Positions 1 to 13,595 of a stretch of DNA of 64,000 nucleotides are shown piece by piece (the first letter of the stretch is position 1; each line of letters starts with the position of its first letter). Where the stretch lies: NCBI RefSeq assembly GCF_002078875.1, contig NC_034415.1, positions 25,693,413 through 25,757,412 of the forward strand, given 5' to 3'. The position numbers were made by a program, and so were the translations under genes. Source of the stretch: Numida meleagris. Lineage: Eukaryota > Chordata > Aves > Galliformes > Numididae. The notes under the pieces are model-generated. The model ran no database searches and was not told where the DNA came from. It was given only the letters and a program-made list of their open reading frames with translations.

Positions 1-644
1 GATACAGATTTCGCTAATGGCCACAGTGTAAATATTTGTAGTAAACAGTTTGAACAGCTGACTTTTGGTAGCCACCGTGCATATGGAATTGCATAAACAG
101 GAAGAACAATTATAGGGATGGAGAAATTGGCACAGGAGGAGGGGAGAGTACGAGATGAAATGCTGAATTCCTACAGGAAGGTAGGAATCATAACCTGTGT
201 AATAATTAATTTGCAATGAGCCTTCTCTTCAGAAGACCTACAATGCAGGCATGAAATGGACGTGTAGAATTATTTCATCCTACAAAATAATATATAGTGC
301 TGAAATTCACATTATGTTACTTTTTTTGACCCAAGTGATTAGCCAGGATGTGGGGTCTCATGGCTTGTTTCCACTAGAAGTAGAAATTAATGATGGTTTC
401 AAGTATTTCTTTAACACAATCCTGTTTATTTCAAAGACTGTGCAAAATCCTTGTTCCCTGAACTCATTAGGAATTAAATAGCAGGAGGCAGTTTCCTTGG
501 GCAGTGGTCCAAGCCCTCTTTTCCAGCCAGCACTCAACCCAAAAAGCTCACTTCATCAGTCTCATTTCAAGGTCATGCTTCATGTGCTTCTTTAGTTATC
601 CTTGACTATTTCAGCTCTCTTTGCTACTGTGATATTTCTCATGA

Positions 645-715
645 TGTTTTTCCTACTTTTTTTCCTCCTCCTTTACCCTACCTCCTTCCCCTTCCCACCT
701 TCCTCCCAAAACCCT
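645..715. repeat. CT-rich (polypyrimidine) tract
   Basis: About 70 bases are almost entirely C and T on the plus strand, with CCTCC and CCTTCC units, interrupted by a few A residues. It is low-complexity sequence. Long pyrimidine tracts can precede splice acceptors or form triplex DNA, but no AG followed by a convincing open exon lies immediately downstream. Confidence 0.7.
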
Positions 716-3433
716 GCATGAATTCATTCACTTCTTTAAAGGAAATTTAAGCCCTTAGCGCCGAGCACCTGGCTAACCGTGCTATGTGCTTTAGGCAAAG
801 GCTTCTACTGCTTCAGAGAACTAATTCTCCCTCCAAAAGAAGCCTCTTTTTCCTTTTATTTTCAGCAAAAGTAGCTTTCAGGCATTCAAGCTTCAGTGAA
901 GCATCTCCTTCTGCCTCTGACAATGGCTTTATTCCTTCAGCCATTGTCAACTGATCTTTCCAGATGCCTCTGATTCTTACTACCTTTTTTCCTCCTTTTT
1001 CTTGTATCCTCAAGAGTCTTCTTGAGGGAAGGGCAGAATTTTGTTCTGATCTTGTAGACAGGCTTCACTCCTGAGCGAGGTTTTGGTTTTGTGTTCCGCT
1101 TGAGCTGGTAAATCCTTGTCACAAGGTAGAACACAAACCCGCCACAAATTCCTTTGCATGCTTTATCTGTATGTACACATGTGGGCACAAAGCTTTGGGC
1201 CTTGGCAAGAAGGTGTATTAGTTCTTCCTCCACCACCACCCCAGCCAGACTAACTCTTCCTTTGTGCACGTTTATTTAACAGATCGGTGCTAGAGCTACT
1301 TGATCTTTGCAAAGCAAAAGCGATGTAATGCATTCAATAGTTGGGTCAAAATGTAGGCTCTGTCAATGTACTTTTCATTTCTTTATGGTGATGTTCCTTC
1401 CTTTTTTATTTAGGTGGACATAGCCAGTGGGGTATTTACAAGGATAATTTCAGCTACCCAAAGTATTTCAATGGGTTTTTGCAGGGATGACCTTCAAACT
1501 AGGACTGAGAATAAGGCTTAAGCTTGGGTTTATACATCCCCAGTGCCAAGATAGTTCAGATATAAGCTCTGTATTCCCTTGCTTGGCTCTGTTTTATCCT
1601 ACAGAAGGTGGGAGGAGGAAGGTTATTTGACTTGGAGCTGGGCAGACGTCTGACAAAATAATGTGAGCAAATTAAGACAGATGAAAAGTAGGAACACAGG
1701 GAGAGAGAAAAGTGAATTTCTTTTCCTCTTCTGGAAAATCCAAACAGTCCAATATCTGCTGCAGACCAGGTGGCATTCATTTCCCCTGTTTAACTAATTG
1801 GGGAGGCTGGGATTTTTATTTTATTTAATTTATTTTCTTTTTAGAATTTTCTTGAAGCTTTCTTTTTTCGTCTCTATTTTGATTTTCTTTGGAACCACAC
1901 GTCTTCCTGCTATATGGAAAAGAATCAGTAAGCCATCACTTCCACTTCCTAAAACACTTTTATTGCTGAGTCTTTTTTAATGGATTTTTTTAAAACCTGC
2001 TGTTGCCTTAAAAAAAGAATAGTGAAATGAAACAAGTAGTAGAAGAAAAAGAGTTCTTCTAATAACACTGTGGAAAAGATAGAGTTCACAATGCCTGCCT
2101 TGGCACCCAGCCCCATTTGGGGATGCTGGACAAACCAACATTTTCAGCCACAGGGGCAACCACAAGGAATAAGTGACTTTGGGCCGTTTTGTCATCTCTC
2201 TGCACCAGCCTTGTGTTTGTATGTATGTGGAGAGGGCACTGGGGCAAAACTTTTCTGATTTCCTTGGAAAAACATTTATACAAACCTAAATGCCATGTGA
2301 AATCTGCACAGAGCAGCACCACAATGGCACCACCAGCCTGCTGGATCTCACCATTTCTTAGTAATTTGACTCCTGATCCTTGCAAGGGATGGAAGTTTTC
2401 ACCTCCGTTGGGTTCCTATTCAATGGGAGACCCAAGTACAGACAGTACTAGCCCTTAATCTTCAATTAATGCTCAGATCATTAAGTAATTTTAGTCCAAG
2501 GCATGCTGCCAAGGAAAACACCGTGAAGATTGTGTTATCATAAACTGATTAACAAACTGTGAAAGAGTGACTTTCCCTGACTCCGAGGAAAGATGGAAAT
2601 ATCAAAGAGAGCAGAAGGGGTAATGTAATTATGAAAAATCTGAAGCTACAACATAAATACTGGAGTATACTCTCTTAGTCAGCAGCGTTCCTGAATATAT
2701 GTAATTTTAAACTGACAGAATACACTCGTTCAATTACATACATGAGCTGCATGCTTGAAGTTGGGTGTATGCATAACTCCCTTGCTGAGCTCGAGGCCAG
2801 GTGAGACACATGCCTCAATGCTGCTGACATTTTATTCTCAGCAAAGTCTGCTCCAAGTTGCTTTCAGCTTGCCTGTAACAAGCCTGACATAGTTTGGGTT
2901 ACTCTTGTCACCGCTGTTGGGTTTTCCGTTCTCCACTGTTATTGTTCATAACAATAATGTAATTTCCACTCACATCTTGAGTCTTGAGGAAAGAAAGTTA
3001 GAAACTGAAGAGCACTAGCAGATACTCTTGGGTCTTCATTACTCACATCCTACATCACAGTACATCCTCGATACAAGAGAACAGACAAATCCCAAGGCTG
3101 GCCCTAATATTCACACCTCCCTGAAGACCAGGGATCAGTAACACAGATCTCCCAGAGATCCTCAGCATATGCTTGGGCACATGCATGTCATCTCTCTGGT
3201 ATGCACTCGAAGAGAGAAATTTAGCACGCCACTCATTTTACAGCTGGCTAATGAGGCTAATTGTGCCTGCACCTGTTCGCTCAAAGGGTTTGCTTAAATG
3301 AAGCGGCCTAATCTGTGCAAGGAAATGAGGGGCTGGGACTGTGACTGGTGTTAGTCCACCAGTGCCACTGAGCATCGCATTGGGTCCACACAGAGAGCCT
3401 CTCTTTTCCCAGGATTAACCACCTGCACCACAC

Positions 3434-3446
3434 TTTTTTTTTTTTT
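3434..3446. repeat. Poly(T) run, T13
   Basis: Thirteen consecutive T residues. This is a simple homopolymer; no retrocopy could be recognised on either side. Confidence 0.9.
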
Positions 3447-3677
3447 GCGCAGGTATTCCATTAGATGAGGATTTTGAGGGAAATCACTTAAAGAAAAGAT
3501 GCTTTAATACTCAAGAGTGAAACTCTGTCCCTCTCTGGCAGGTAACCTCCATCTGTCTTTTGTGCATGACAGGTGGTTGGTGCAAGGGGCAGGAGGCAAG
3601 CAGGATGAGTTGTTGGTTTCTTGTGAGAAAACATTATACTTTGTTCATGTTCTATTGTAAGCTGAAAAATGAATGCC

Positions 3678-3692
3678 AAAAAAAAAAAAAAA
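3678..3692. repeat. Poly(A) run, A15
   Basis: An uninterrupted run of about fifteen A residues. No AATAAA signal or recognisable gene-like sequence precedes it, so it is listed only as a simple repeat. Confidence 0.9.
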
Positions 3693-4969
3693 GCAGAGCT
3701 AATATTGGGGCACCATGTAGCAAACAAACAAAAAAAAGCAAGGTGAGAAGATGTATAATAAGGAAGTGAAGTATTTCTGCCTTGGCAATTAATTGTACAA
3801 TGATGAGGATGGAAACACTGTAGTACAGGATGGAAGGGGAGTGCCTCTGGAACCAAATTTCCCCAGGTAACCTGGTTGAGAGAGGATCCAGCCAGAACGA
3901 GGTTGCAGTCCTGATGAAGGGAAATGTGCTGTTCCTGAAAGGTGTGATTGGGCTCCATGCAGTGCTGGGAGAATGAGTATGTATTTATTAATCTGATTTC
4001 CTAAATAGAGCTGCACGGGGATTTCATTATTTTATTAATGAAATCTATAACTCCATCAAAACCCAAACCAGGTACAAAAAGGAATGGTGTTGTTTTCAGA
4101 GTATAGGAAAGGCCAAGTGAGAAGCTTGCAGCGGGCTTCATGGTGATGCTCTTGTTTTAAAGGTGTAGTTTACTCACATAGAAAATATGGAGCTAAAAAC
4201 ATGTGACAGAGTATCTGAGTGTTTCAGAGCTATCTGAAAGCTCGGTCGGCTACATCCTAATTCAAAGATGAAGAAATAATCTCCTACTTTCCTTCTGTTC
4301 CTATATCTCTTTGCTCTTTGCATTTCTTCCCAACGTTGCATGTCCATGTGACCATCTGATTTCCAATCTCAAGATATGGAAATGATCAGAGAGGAAATTT
4401 TGTTCTCATGTCCCACCACCACCCCAACAAAGCCAGTTACCCCCAGGCAGCCGTGTTCTCCATCTGCAGCCTGGCAGAGGATTGCTCAGGTCTGAGACGC
4501 GTTTTTCCTCCCTGACTTAAAAGGTGACAGCTGAAAGGTCTCTAAAGGGTAACTGCAGTGCACCATTCCAGTTGGTTGGAAAACCACTAGCTCTTTAATA
4601 AATACTTTGACTTCCTGCAACCTTACCAATAACTTTGGCCACAAAGGCTGATTGCTAGTGAAAAAAAGACTGGTGTAGCTCTGCTCCAAAGTTCAGATAA
4701 TGAACAGTTCAGTCAATGAAAAGATTCCTGTTCATTTTAGCAGGGTTTGGCCCAGACCCTATCCATGTGAAACCATATTTTGTCCCGTTGTTATAAAGTT
4801 TGCAGGAAAAGAAGAAACTGTACAACTTGTCTAGGTTACTCTTTAACAAATGGTTATGGTGTTTTTAAAATTCTGCCTCTGGGATGTTCATGCATCACTG
4901 AGCACTGTTAAAATAGAGTTTGACATCGGTATTCATGGCAATACTAAGAAAACTGCCTTTCTTTATAAG

Positions 4970-4981
4970 AAAAAAAAAAAA
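4970..4981. repeat. Poly(A) run, A12
   Basis: A run of twelve A residues in AT-rich low-copy sequence. No associated element is visible. Confidence 0.85.
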
Positions 4982-5130
4982 CAACCTAACCCTAAAAGGA
5001 ACATTAAACATAAATAACATGAAACATGGCTGTTTCCACAATAATTTGAATGATTCATTTATTTGTTTTTGGTCCAGGGCTTTTAAGATAAAGATTCATC
5101 ATATGAATTATTTTTCTAGGTAATGCACAC

Positions 5131-8100
5131 TATAAACATATTTCTTTTTTTCCCCCCTTTCTCTCAAGATCCGATCTTTTTTTTTTGTGGAAAGCAAGAC
5201 TTTTTTCCAAACTTTTCGTGAATAAGTGATGACGACTGGAAGTTCTCTAATCTCTTGCCATTTACAAGTGAGTCCACGTGGAGTATTTGGATGGAAAGCT
5301 GTAGGAGAAGGTTCCAAGAGCTGCAGGGCTCTCTAGCTGCGAACCGGGATGAGTGTACAGAGATGTAACCCAGGCAGCAAAATCCAGCCTTCTCGAGTAC
5401 ACTTATTTTTTCACTCTCATCCTCACCCTCTAATGAGCAAGGCAGCCTTTTCTTGCCTGCAAATTCCTTACTACCTATGTAGCCACATCCTTCTAGAGCT
5501 GCAAGGGGAGGATTTAGCTGCCTTAGGATTAGGGTGGCTCATTCTGGGCCAGCCTTGGGGCCCGTGCTCTGTCACTTTTTTTGTGTGTGCTCAGAGAAGT
5601 TAGTTTGGAGGCAGCCAGGTCTTCAGTCCTGAGATTAACTCTTCCTGTTCCTCTCTGAGAGAGGAGAAGTACCATCTGAACAGGGGCTTAGGGCTGTGGA
5701 ATCACTCTGCCCATGACCTCTGGTGGTTTAACAGGGAGGTTTATTCCATTCATATGTTATGCGCAGGGGCATGGCTCTCTGGATATGATGGGAATCTTTG
5801 CAGCTGGTTTCCATTACCTAAATACAAAATGGAGCTACAGCTTCAGAGGCACTTAGCTATGGAGAAGCACCAGGACAGTAGAACATGAGGCTTTCTCTTC
5901 GGTTTCAGGTAAACCAACCTAACCTGTGGTGGTGAATGACTATTAGTGCTTGGCTGTAAATCCCAGCTCATGTCCCACAGCAGGGGGCCAAGTGGTCTGT
6001 AAGCTCCATGCCAATGTTAGAGGGTGCTTGCACGTCTTCTGCAGTGTTTTATGGACCAAAAGAACTCCACTGCACCAGGGGTGCAAAGATAGCTTGTCTG
6101 AAAGCTTGCATTGCACCCTTAATGCAAACATACTTGTGATACTTCTAGTTTGTAGACTTTTCATGTCTGGAGCCTTTTTGTATCAACATGGGAATATGGA
6201 GGAGCATTTTTTATAGTGTGCCCACCACTACAGAAAAGGTCAACTGTGTTCAGGTCTAAGATTCACTGTAAGACAGTCAAAACACAAAGTCTAATGGAAT
6301 GGCTGAGTTTTTAAAAGAAAAAAAAAAAAACGATTGATGAATGTTGAATATCAAATATGGACTCACTTCTAGAACATTTTGAGAGTTTCTGTTTTGGAGT
6401 GAATGCTTTACTTGGGCTAAAATGTGAAAGGCTTGCAGTATTTCTTTTCCACAGAAAGAGTTGCTGTCTAACTATGTGGAAATACTATCTATTATGCCAC
6501 ATAGTAAAGCACATTTTTTTCCTCTTTTGCAAAAAAATGGTCAGAAGCCAGCTTTCTTCTTATTTATCCAGCATTTGTCATCCCACAGGGAAAGTACTGG
6601 AGATTTAGTAATATCTTGAAAAAAGGTTTGCCAATACAAATGCAATCGTTTCTTGCAAAGGCCTGTTAAGAAGACAACACTCAGTGCTTCCAAAAAGGAT
6701 AAACAAAGCTGAATGTCAAATAGTTTGAGAGCAATTCGCAGGAAGTCAGCAAGGAATGAGTCTATTCCTGCTGAGATGATAGATCATTAAAACACAGTAT
6801 GACTTATTTCTCTAGAAGGCAGATATTCACCGTAGTATCTCATGGTTCTCCAGGGAAGGAGCTGCTGGTGGGGTATAGACTCTTGGGTGATGTGTTTATG
6901 GTACGGGCTCAACAGGAATCAGAGCTTTTCCCAATGCAGAGCCATCTGCACCTTTGAACTATCAACTACAGCTGCCCAGCTGGGCTAGTGGGTCTTATAG
7001 GTGCAGCTCATAAAACACGGATCAAACACTGGGACATTAACCCATGAACCAGGTTGGGATCCATGTCCCCTGTGCGTGGCGCTTGGTGACTTCGGCTCTT
7101 TGGTGACAACTGACAAATGGACGATTGAATCTTAGTTCTGCTACAAAAGTAAACATGCCTCTGCTTTTCCAGCCTCCCCAAGTGCTGGTTAAACCATATT
7201 AATTTTTACTAAAAACAGGATGTGTTTTGTGTTTACGCGTGACTCTGGCTAGGGTTGCTGTCCTGAACCAGAGCCGTGACGGATGAACATCTCAGCTTCA
7301 GCCTTGCTTTTGTTTTGCTGGTTATGCTTTTCAGCAAACAACTGTGCCTGAGAAGCCTGGGGTCCGTGGGATCAACTGTTTAATCAGCTGTAGCAAGAAT
7401 GTAATTGTCTTTGTTGTTAACCATTCAGCTATGAAAAGCGTGAGCAGTATATGTACATTTGGAAGCACTGTGCGAGTAGTTTTGTCCCTGCTTTGCTCCC
7501 TCCTACTGGTCAAATGCTCAAAATAACTTAAATATTTGGGAAGTTAAGCGATTTACTGTTTTCTCTGAAGTTTGTGTTTTCAGTTCAAAGAGATAATTGC
7601 ATCTGTGCAGGCGAGATGTTTTCTTCACTTGGCTCCGTTAGCATCATAAAACACCTGCTAGGGGTGAGCTGCTTCGAGCTCTGAAATGTTCATTTTTAAT
7701 GGCTCTTTCAGTAATGTGAATGTACCGCAGTATCTCCAAAATTTTCACTTTAAAAATTTTGGAAAACCACCTTCCTTTCCACTAAGTACATATACTCACT
7801 TCCTCTTTTTCACTTTGTTTCTCGGCTCCCTAGAGCATAAATATTTTCCTTGCAAAGGAAAAAATTCAACTCAATTGAACATAACTGCCAAAAATGCACG
7901 CCTCCTGTATCCACAATTCCCGAGCTCTTGGGATGGAAAGAAACACTGGTGTCCACCCATGGCCACTCTACTCTGGATTAAGGCCCTTCATAAGCCATGG
8001 AGCACCCAGCTGTGCTCCTGGCTCCTGCAGGGCTCTGAAGCCAGACTTGTGCTGAGCTGAGTTGAAAACCATTTTGTGTGGGTGATTGCTTCACCCTGCC

Positions 8101-11100
8101 AAGAGCCTGGATGTTGCAAGACCACTCAAGGTTTCAGCTGTTGTCCAGTGCTCTGGAATGCATCTCTGGTCAGGCACTGAGTCATTGCTCCAAGCAGAGT
8201 GGTTCTGGTTCTGGACACTCCAAGCAGCTTCGGTGCATTGGGGCAGCCCATGGGGCAGTGCCCGCTCCAGTACACAGCAATCGTGTGTTGCAATGGTTTT
8301 TTAATGGGAAGTTAATGGAGGGCTAAGCTCAAAAACGCTGGGAGCTACCTAAAGGGTTACATCACTCTGCCACCCACAAGCATTTCTTATGAACTGTTCC
8401 TGATTCCGCTCAAACTTCTCAGCTGTCATCTCCTCTGCACATGGACAGGCAGCAGCGTTTGGGATTGGTTTCAGTCCTCTGCAAAAGGCATTTTTTAAGG
8501 TGTTGCTGAGTGCGGAGAGTGGAGACTGAGGCAATATCCCATGTCACCGAGCGCGGCCAAGGCATGCTGGGTGCCCCGCTCCCATGCTGAGCCCAGTCTG
8601 TATCAATGTTAATACTAGGGAGCTGTGGGGTGGGAGAGGGTCTACCCCTTTTCCCTCACTATTGTCATATCTGAATCTCCCTTGAAAATAATCAGAGGGG
8701 AGCAAACCACAGGCTCCTTCTAAATCGTTTCCAGGACCGTTGTGTCCATGCCATGCTTTTGAAATAAGAACCCAAGAAAGGAGGAGCCCGTTTGCTCTCC
8801 CCTCTCACCCCAGCACTCCCCTTTTCAGCTCTCAGTTCCAGTTTCAGAGGAAAGAAAAAAAACTGCACAAACAGGTCCGACAAACATCTCCCATGTTGCA
8901 TAAGTCCTGCCCTAAGTGCATTTTCCATGCTCCCAAGCCAGGCAGGTTATTCATTCTGACATTTCAGTTATGTCTCGCTCTGTAACTGCTCTATCGCAAA
9001 ATCTCTATCTTCTCTTTCCTAAACCTGCAGCTATTGATGTCTGTCCCGCTCAGTCCCTCGCCATGCTGGGGTGTCCTGGAGATGCTTTCTGGAGGAGCAT
9101 TGGAAGAAGAGAGCAGGCTCTGGCTATGGGACATGGAGGGGTGGGTGGTCTACAGGGAGCTCAGCTGAAGCTGTGCCATGAATGCAGCACCCTGCCAAGC
9201 CCATCAATGCTTTTTTCTTTCCCGTGCACTCTCAGGGAGCATGGGAGCTCCTGCATGACAAGCTTTGCTAAGGGCAGGCTGGCTGCCTGCATGGGTATGC
9301 CCAGTGTTTCCAGCTGCCCAGCACTGAGAGGGAAATCTCACGTATTTTGATACTTTTTCTTCTCTTTAATACATGGCACAAAATGGTGGAGCAGATCTGA
9401 GAGGATCCTGAATTTTCCATGCAGAAGAGGACAGGTTTCTGGCATTTGAAGCACAGAGGCATAAAACACCTCTGGGTTTTACAGAGATGCTCAGTGGATT
9501 GATGAAAGGTGCTGTATGGTGAGAAGTTGGGTGCTGAGCTGCAGTTCTAGGTGCTGACTCTGCCTGGGGATGAGGCCCAGGCACAGTTTCTGGTTTATTT
9601 CACTGCCCTAATCCTCCCCATGTTGCTGGGCATTATATATACTCATTCTACAAGACCATCCCTGCCTTGTTTTCATGGAGTTATTTTTCCCACTTGGTAG
9701 TAATTTACACCAGTGTCTACTGGTTTAATGTGGACTGAAGCTTTTTGTTCTATTGCTCGAAACGTAATTATTATTTCTTCTTTCTTCCCCACTCCCTGCT
9801 GATTTCTCCCCTCAGTTTTCATCTCCCAAGGCCATCTCTGGAGCAGATTTTGTCATGATTATCACCCGTCATAACTGAATCAGCATAACTCCTGACGTCG
9901 CGATTAGACAATACCTCTCTCGAGCTGTTTTGTAGACAACCCATCCCAGTAGTTGCCCCTGTCCTTGCTCCGACAGTAACCTTCTATCTCTTTTTGGCCT
10001 GCTTTTTTTACTAGCGTAATTATTTTTGTCATGATGGTAGCAGCGCGCTGTGTGCCAGAAGCATATCCCCAGAGAAGCTGTGATGGAAAACACAGTAGCA
10101 AGTTTTGCAAGTCATTATTAGTCATTTGCCAAAAACGAGTGGCAGCTCAAAGTATGCTACCCAGACGATGCCCAGGAAAGCAGCACTTGTGCTGGGGGGT
10201 TTCTGCTTCCCACACGGAGAGGGAGGACTTTCACTGAGGGTGGTCGGAGTGACTCACGTCCTGCCAGGAGAGAACTGGGACCCGTTTCTTGGAAGAAACA
10301 GGAACAGAGGCAGAGCCTGATTCACAAAGTCTAATTTCACTTGAAAAACTGCTTTAGAAAGCTCCCTGTGCTGTCAGCTCAGATTCAGCAGTCTGCTGGT
10401 GCCTAAATTGCTCTTTTCTCTTATTTCTTTCCCTAAGTGCAGTTATTACATATTACAGATCCACGCTTCTGACTTGAAATTCCTTACTCCTATTCTTTTC
10501 AGACCCTGGGATGGAGAATTCCCAGTCCCTCTGATTTCCCCCCATGAAGCTATGGCTGTGATTTCCTCCCAGCTCCACCATTCCCACCTTCAGTCCTGCC
10601 TTGACCCCACGCCCTGCAGCAGATCCTTGCTCAACACTGGCAGCGATGCTGCTTGGAGCAACCCTCGGTTCTCCTATTTTTGCTCCGTTTTTACTGCACC
10701 ACAACCTTTTTCCTTCCTCATGGTCTAAATGTTTGTGGCTGGAAAACGTCTGAGGCATTTTTCCACATTAAAAATAAAAGTCTAGATAGGGTAGTTTGAC
10801 GGTTCTCCTTTTACCTCACCTCTCCCCAGTCTCAGAGATGCTTCTTTCATTGCTCTTGTGTCCCATTGCATGTATGGCAAGACTCCTACTATTTTGCCAT
10901 TGTAAGACATCCATGTAAATCAGTGGGGGGTTCTCCCTCAGGAATATATATCTGAAGGGATTTTTGGTGTTGATCCCCAGCAGAAATTCCATCCTCCTTC
11001 ATTGTGGCACTCACCGAGTCTTTCAGTCCCTCTGGCTCCTATAGTTCCATTTCCTTTTTGATACTGAAGCTGTAATCATGCTTTAAGTTGTGATTGCTCA

Positions 11101-12552
11101 GTCGAAGACTATTTTCTATGTCTTCTGTGCTTAACTGAAAGCAGGTCAGAAATAGCAGCTAGCAAGGAAACCTGTCCAGAAATAACTGAGCTCCACCAAG
11201 ATAGTAGAATGATTTCCCCAGTTTCCCCAAAGGAAATCTCCTTCAAGAGCACAATTCCCGGCAGCTTTCCTCTATCTAACCCCATGCAGAGCTCACTGCC
11301 AAGGTCAAACTTTGCACTGAGAAGTCTTGGTCAGACTGTAGGTGTCACAGCCTCACGTCTCAACATCATTCTGTCCCAGACAGATGCTGACTGGTCCCTG
11401 ATGAACCTTATTCCTCAGCATCAGCAGCACAGCAGTTGTTTGTGATTTATCAGAACACCACTCCATCACTCCTGCTGCTCTGTGGAAATCCTGCCAGGGA
11501 GTCTGGACCAACCTGCATGATAATCCTAAGGGCTTTTTTGGTCTTGCTAGGGGAACGTGCTTCCCTGAGTGTAATACATCTTCCATTTCTGAAGGCCCTG
11601 TGTGAATTTCGTGGTCTTATTTGGCTCTTCAGATGTTACACGTGAGCTCATGGACGGCCATGCTCCGTCTGGCTTTCCATGAGAGCCTGCCTTCTTGGTC
11701 ACAGCTCTCTGAAATCTGCCTTTATCCTCTGCCACGTTTGATTTGTTGGTGTTTCTTCTCCCACTAGTATTTTCCGAAGCCTGGTTTTAAGTCCAAGTGA
11801 AGTTCACATATATTACGTTGTTTATAGCAGATATTTCTTCTTTAGTTCAACTTGAAGCACCGCATCAAGGGTGGTCCTTCCTTCACTTCAAATTGCTTTT
11901 TAATCTCCCATTGACCAAGGATTGCTGCCACTTTCCAATGAGTGCTACGTGGGCAGGGTGACCTCAGTTTTGCTTGATGACCAGGGGCATGGCTACCTGG
12001 CCCTGCTTCTAGGGTGGAATTTCCTCCAAAGAAAGAAAACTCTCCACTCCTAGCCTGGGAAAAAAGTACCAAAACAATCTGATCTGATCAGGTATGAAAA
12101 ATGCCACTAGGGATGGATATTTGGCATTGTCATGTCATCCTAATGAGCCAACAGCCTCTTCCAATCAGCCCCAGTGGAACTTCAGATTTGGGCAATCTCC
12201 AGTAGATGACAGGCTGCTCACGAGAGCGCTTTCAGACCATCTCAGCCAGAAGGAATCATTTCACTTCCTTAAACCTTTACGTGTCCTTACACCCACCTCT
12301 TCGGTCTGGGATTTCTTCCTGCCAGTGTCCTTGTAGCAGTGGGTAGTCATCTTAGAAAGGATGGGAAAAAAATTATCTTCCTGTGATGGGAACTGCCTTG
12401 TTGGATGAAACATATGTTTTCCTTTGTTTTGTCTTGGAAATACATTAAAAAACGAAAGCAATCACAATAATAATATACTATTGTATATAAGTATGTTATT
12501 TTCTGTGAATGCTGTTTGGGGAAATCTTACTTTCCTGTTTCTTTTCCATACA
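5131..12552. other. Low-copy non-coding sequence
   Basis: No exon, RNA gene or CR1 fragment is recognised. Short pyrimidine tracts occur near 5141-5190, and an A13 run near 6318-6330. GC content rises modestly around 7,900-9,350 and falls elsewhere. Open frames here (for example 7686-8060 and 8916-9350, both plus) show noncoding character: high Cys, His, Trp and Ser content and overlapping open frames on both strands. Nothing else can be supported. Confidence 0.6.
6318..6330. repeat. Poly(A) run, A13
   Basis: A homopolymer of thirteen A residues following TTTTTAAAAG. No flanking duplication or gene-like sequence can be identified. Confidence 0.85.
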
Positions 12553-12587
12553 TTTATTTGTTTGGTTTGGTTTGTTTGTTTGTTTGG
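12553..12587. repeat. (GTTT)n / (GGTTT)n short tandem repeat
   Basis: About 35 bases of imperfect GTTT and GGTTT units on the plus strand, ending before GGCTGC. It is a simple sequence repeat that may be length-polymorphic. Confidence 0.85.
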
Positions 12588-13578
12588 CTGCTTTTCTCTT
12601 ACAGAGGCTGTGAAGTTCAAACCATTGTGGATTTGGAGATTTGAGTCCAGCTTCACTTGCAAAAGAAGTTGGAACTTGATAAAATCCCCACTAATGGGGG
12701 TGGAAAGGCTCCCAGTGACTGTAAGAGACTGCAGCTTGTGTGTCAGACAACATCCCAGGAACATTTTATTTTGTGTTAGTTTCAGAGTTAATGAAATGGT
12801 GATTCTTTGAACCGAGAGAATGGATGGATACTGCCTCACGCTTTTGTACAATTTCTATGCTCCATATTGCTACAGCATCGATATTTGATTTTGGATTGAG
12901 TATTGCTGGGGATAAATGAGTAGGGAAATGTGACGTGTTGCTTTTTTCCCGAGTGTTAATTATAGATTAATCAATAAGCTTAAGTTTTATGTAAAATGGC
13001 CTTGTCCAATCTGCTTGAAATTTGGAGGAAAAGAATTTGGTAATGGGATCTTCTTTGCATATTGAATAGATACAACAAGATAGTGTCTTGAAAAATCTGT
13101 GTTAGAAACACGGTAGGATACCTTAAAAAGGTTTGGTTTGGAGGTGGGACGTGGGATTCTTCATCAGCAGAAGCCATGGTTGGGTTCCTTCCTCGTGGAT
13201 CCTCAGACACACCCTGGGGACCCGATGGAGAAACTCATTCAGGACAAGGTCAATGCCAGGGTGAGGCAGAAGGTGAGAAGAGGACGAGGTTTATGCGTGG
13301 GTTAGGCAGGAGGTGACAGCAGTTATTACAGCCTCCCTCATCCTTAGACCTAACCATAGGTGTTCATGAGGTAGGCAGTTATTGATGGTATGCATTTCCT
13401 ACCTCAGGGCTCAGTAGGAGACAAATGAGAGAAGTTTAACTCCCTAGAGATATGGAGTTTTGGTATGAAAAAAAGGAGGGAGTCTCGATGTCCTGATGGA
13501 GATGCTGTGGCTTCTCAGGCTCTGGGAACTTCAGCTACTTCAGTAGAAAAGAAACTGTGAAGGTAATGTTAAAAATTT

Positions 13579-13595
13579 AAAAAAAAAAAAAAAAA
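13579..13595. repeat. Poly(A) run with GA-rich flank
   Basis: About seventeen consecutive A residues followed by a purine-rich GAGAGGAAAG stretch. No source gene, poly(A) signal or target-site duplication is recognisable. Confidence 0.85.

Larger units (their letters stand above)
1..5130. other. Low-copy non-coding sequence, left end
   Basis: No gene, RNA gene or recognisable interspersed repeat is visible. The block holds a CT-rich tract (645-715), a T-rich stretch (1805-1895), a T13 run and an A15 run (listed separately), and mixed-composition DNA. The longest open frame is on the minus strand at 3488-3958 (156 codons, true ATG), but its product is rich in His, Cys and Pro, crosses a poly(A)/poly(T) run as a Phe tract, and overlaps an open frame on the other strand, so I read it as chance. 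A Lys/Arg-rich minus frame at 937-1269 starts only at GTG and is also unsupported. A candidate regulatory block at 3225-3330 is described in the findings. Confidence 0.6.

Noticed and set aside
1805..1895. T-rich stretch ending TTTTCTTTTTAG, similar to a splice acceptor
   Set aside because: The frame that follows is short, hydrophobic low-complexity sequence with no domain or convincing donor.
3488..3958. 156-codon minus-strand open frame
   Set aside because: It reads a poly(A)/poly(T) run as a Phe tract, overlaps an open frame on the opposite strand, and shows no domain.
4984..4995. CCTAACCCTAAA, similar to telomeric repeats
   Set aside because: It has fewer than two exact units and is expected by chance.
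5975..5995. CAGCAGGGGGC, similar to a CTCF core
   Set aside because: It mismatches the consensus at the first core position and just after the G run, so a motif scan would be needed before calling it.
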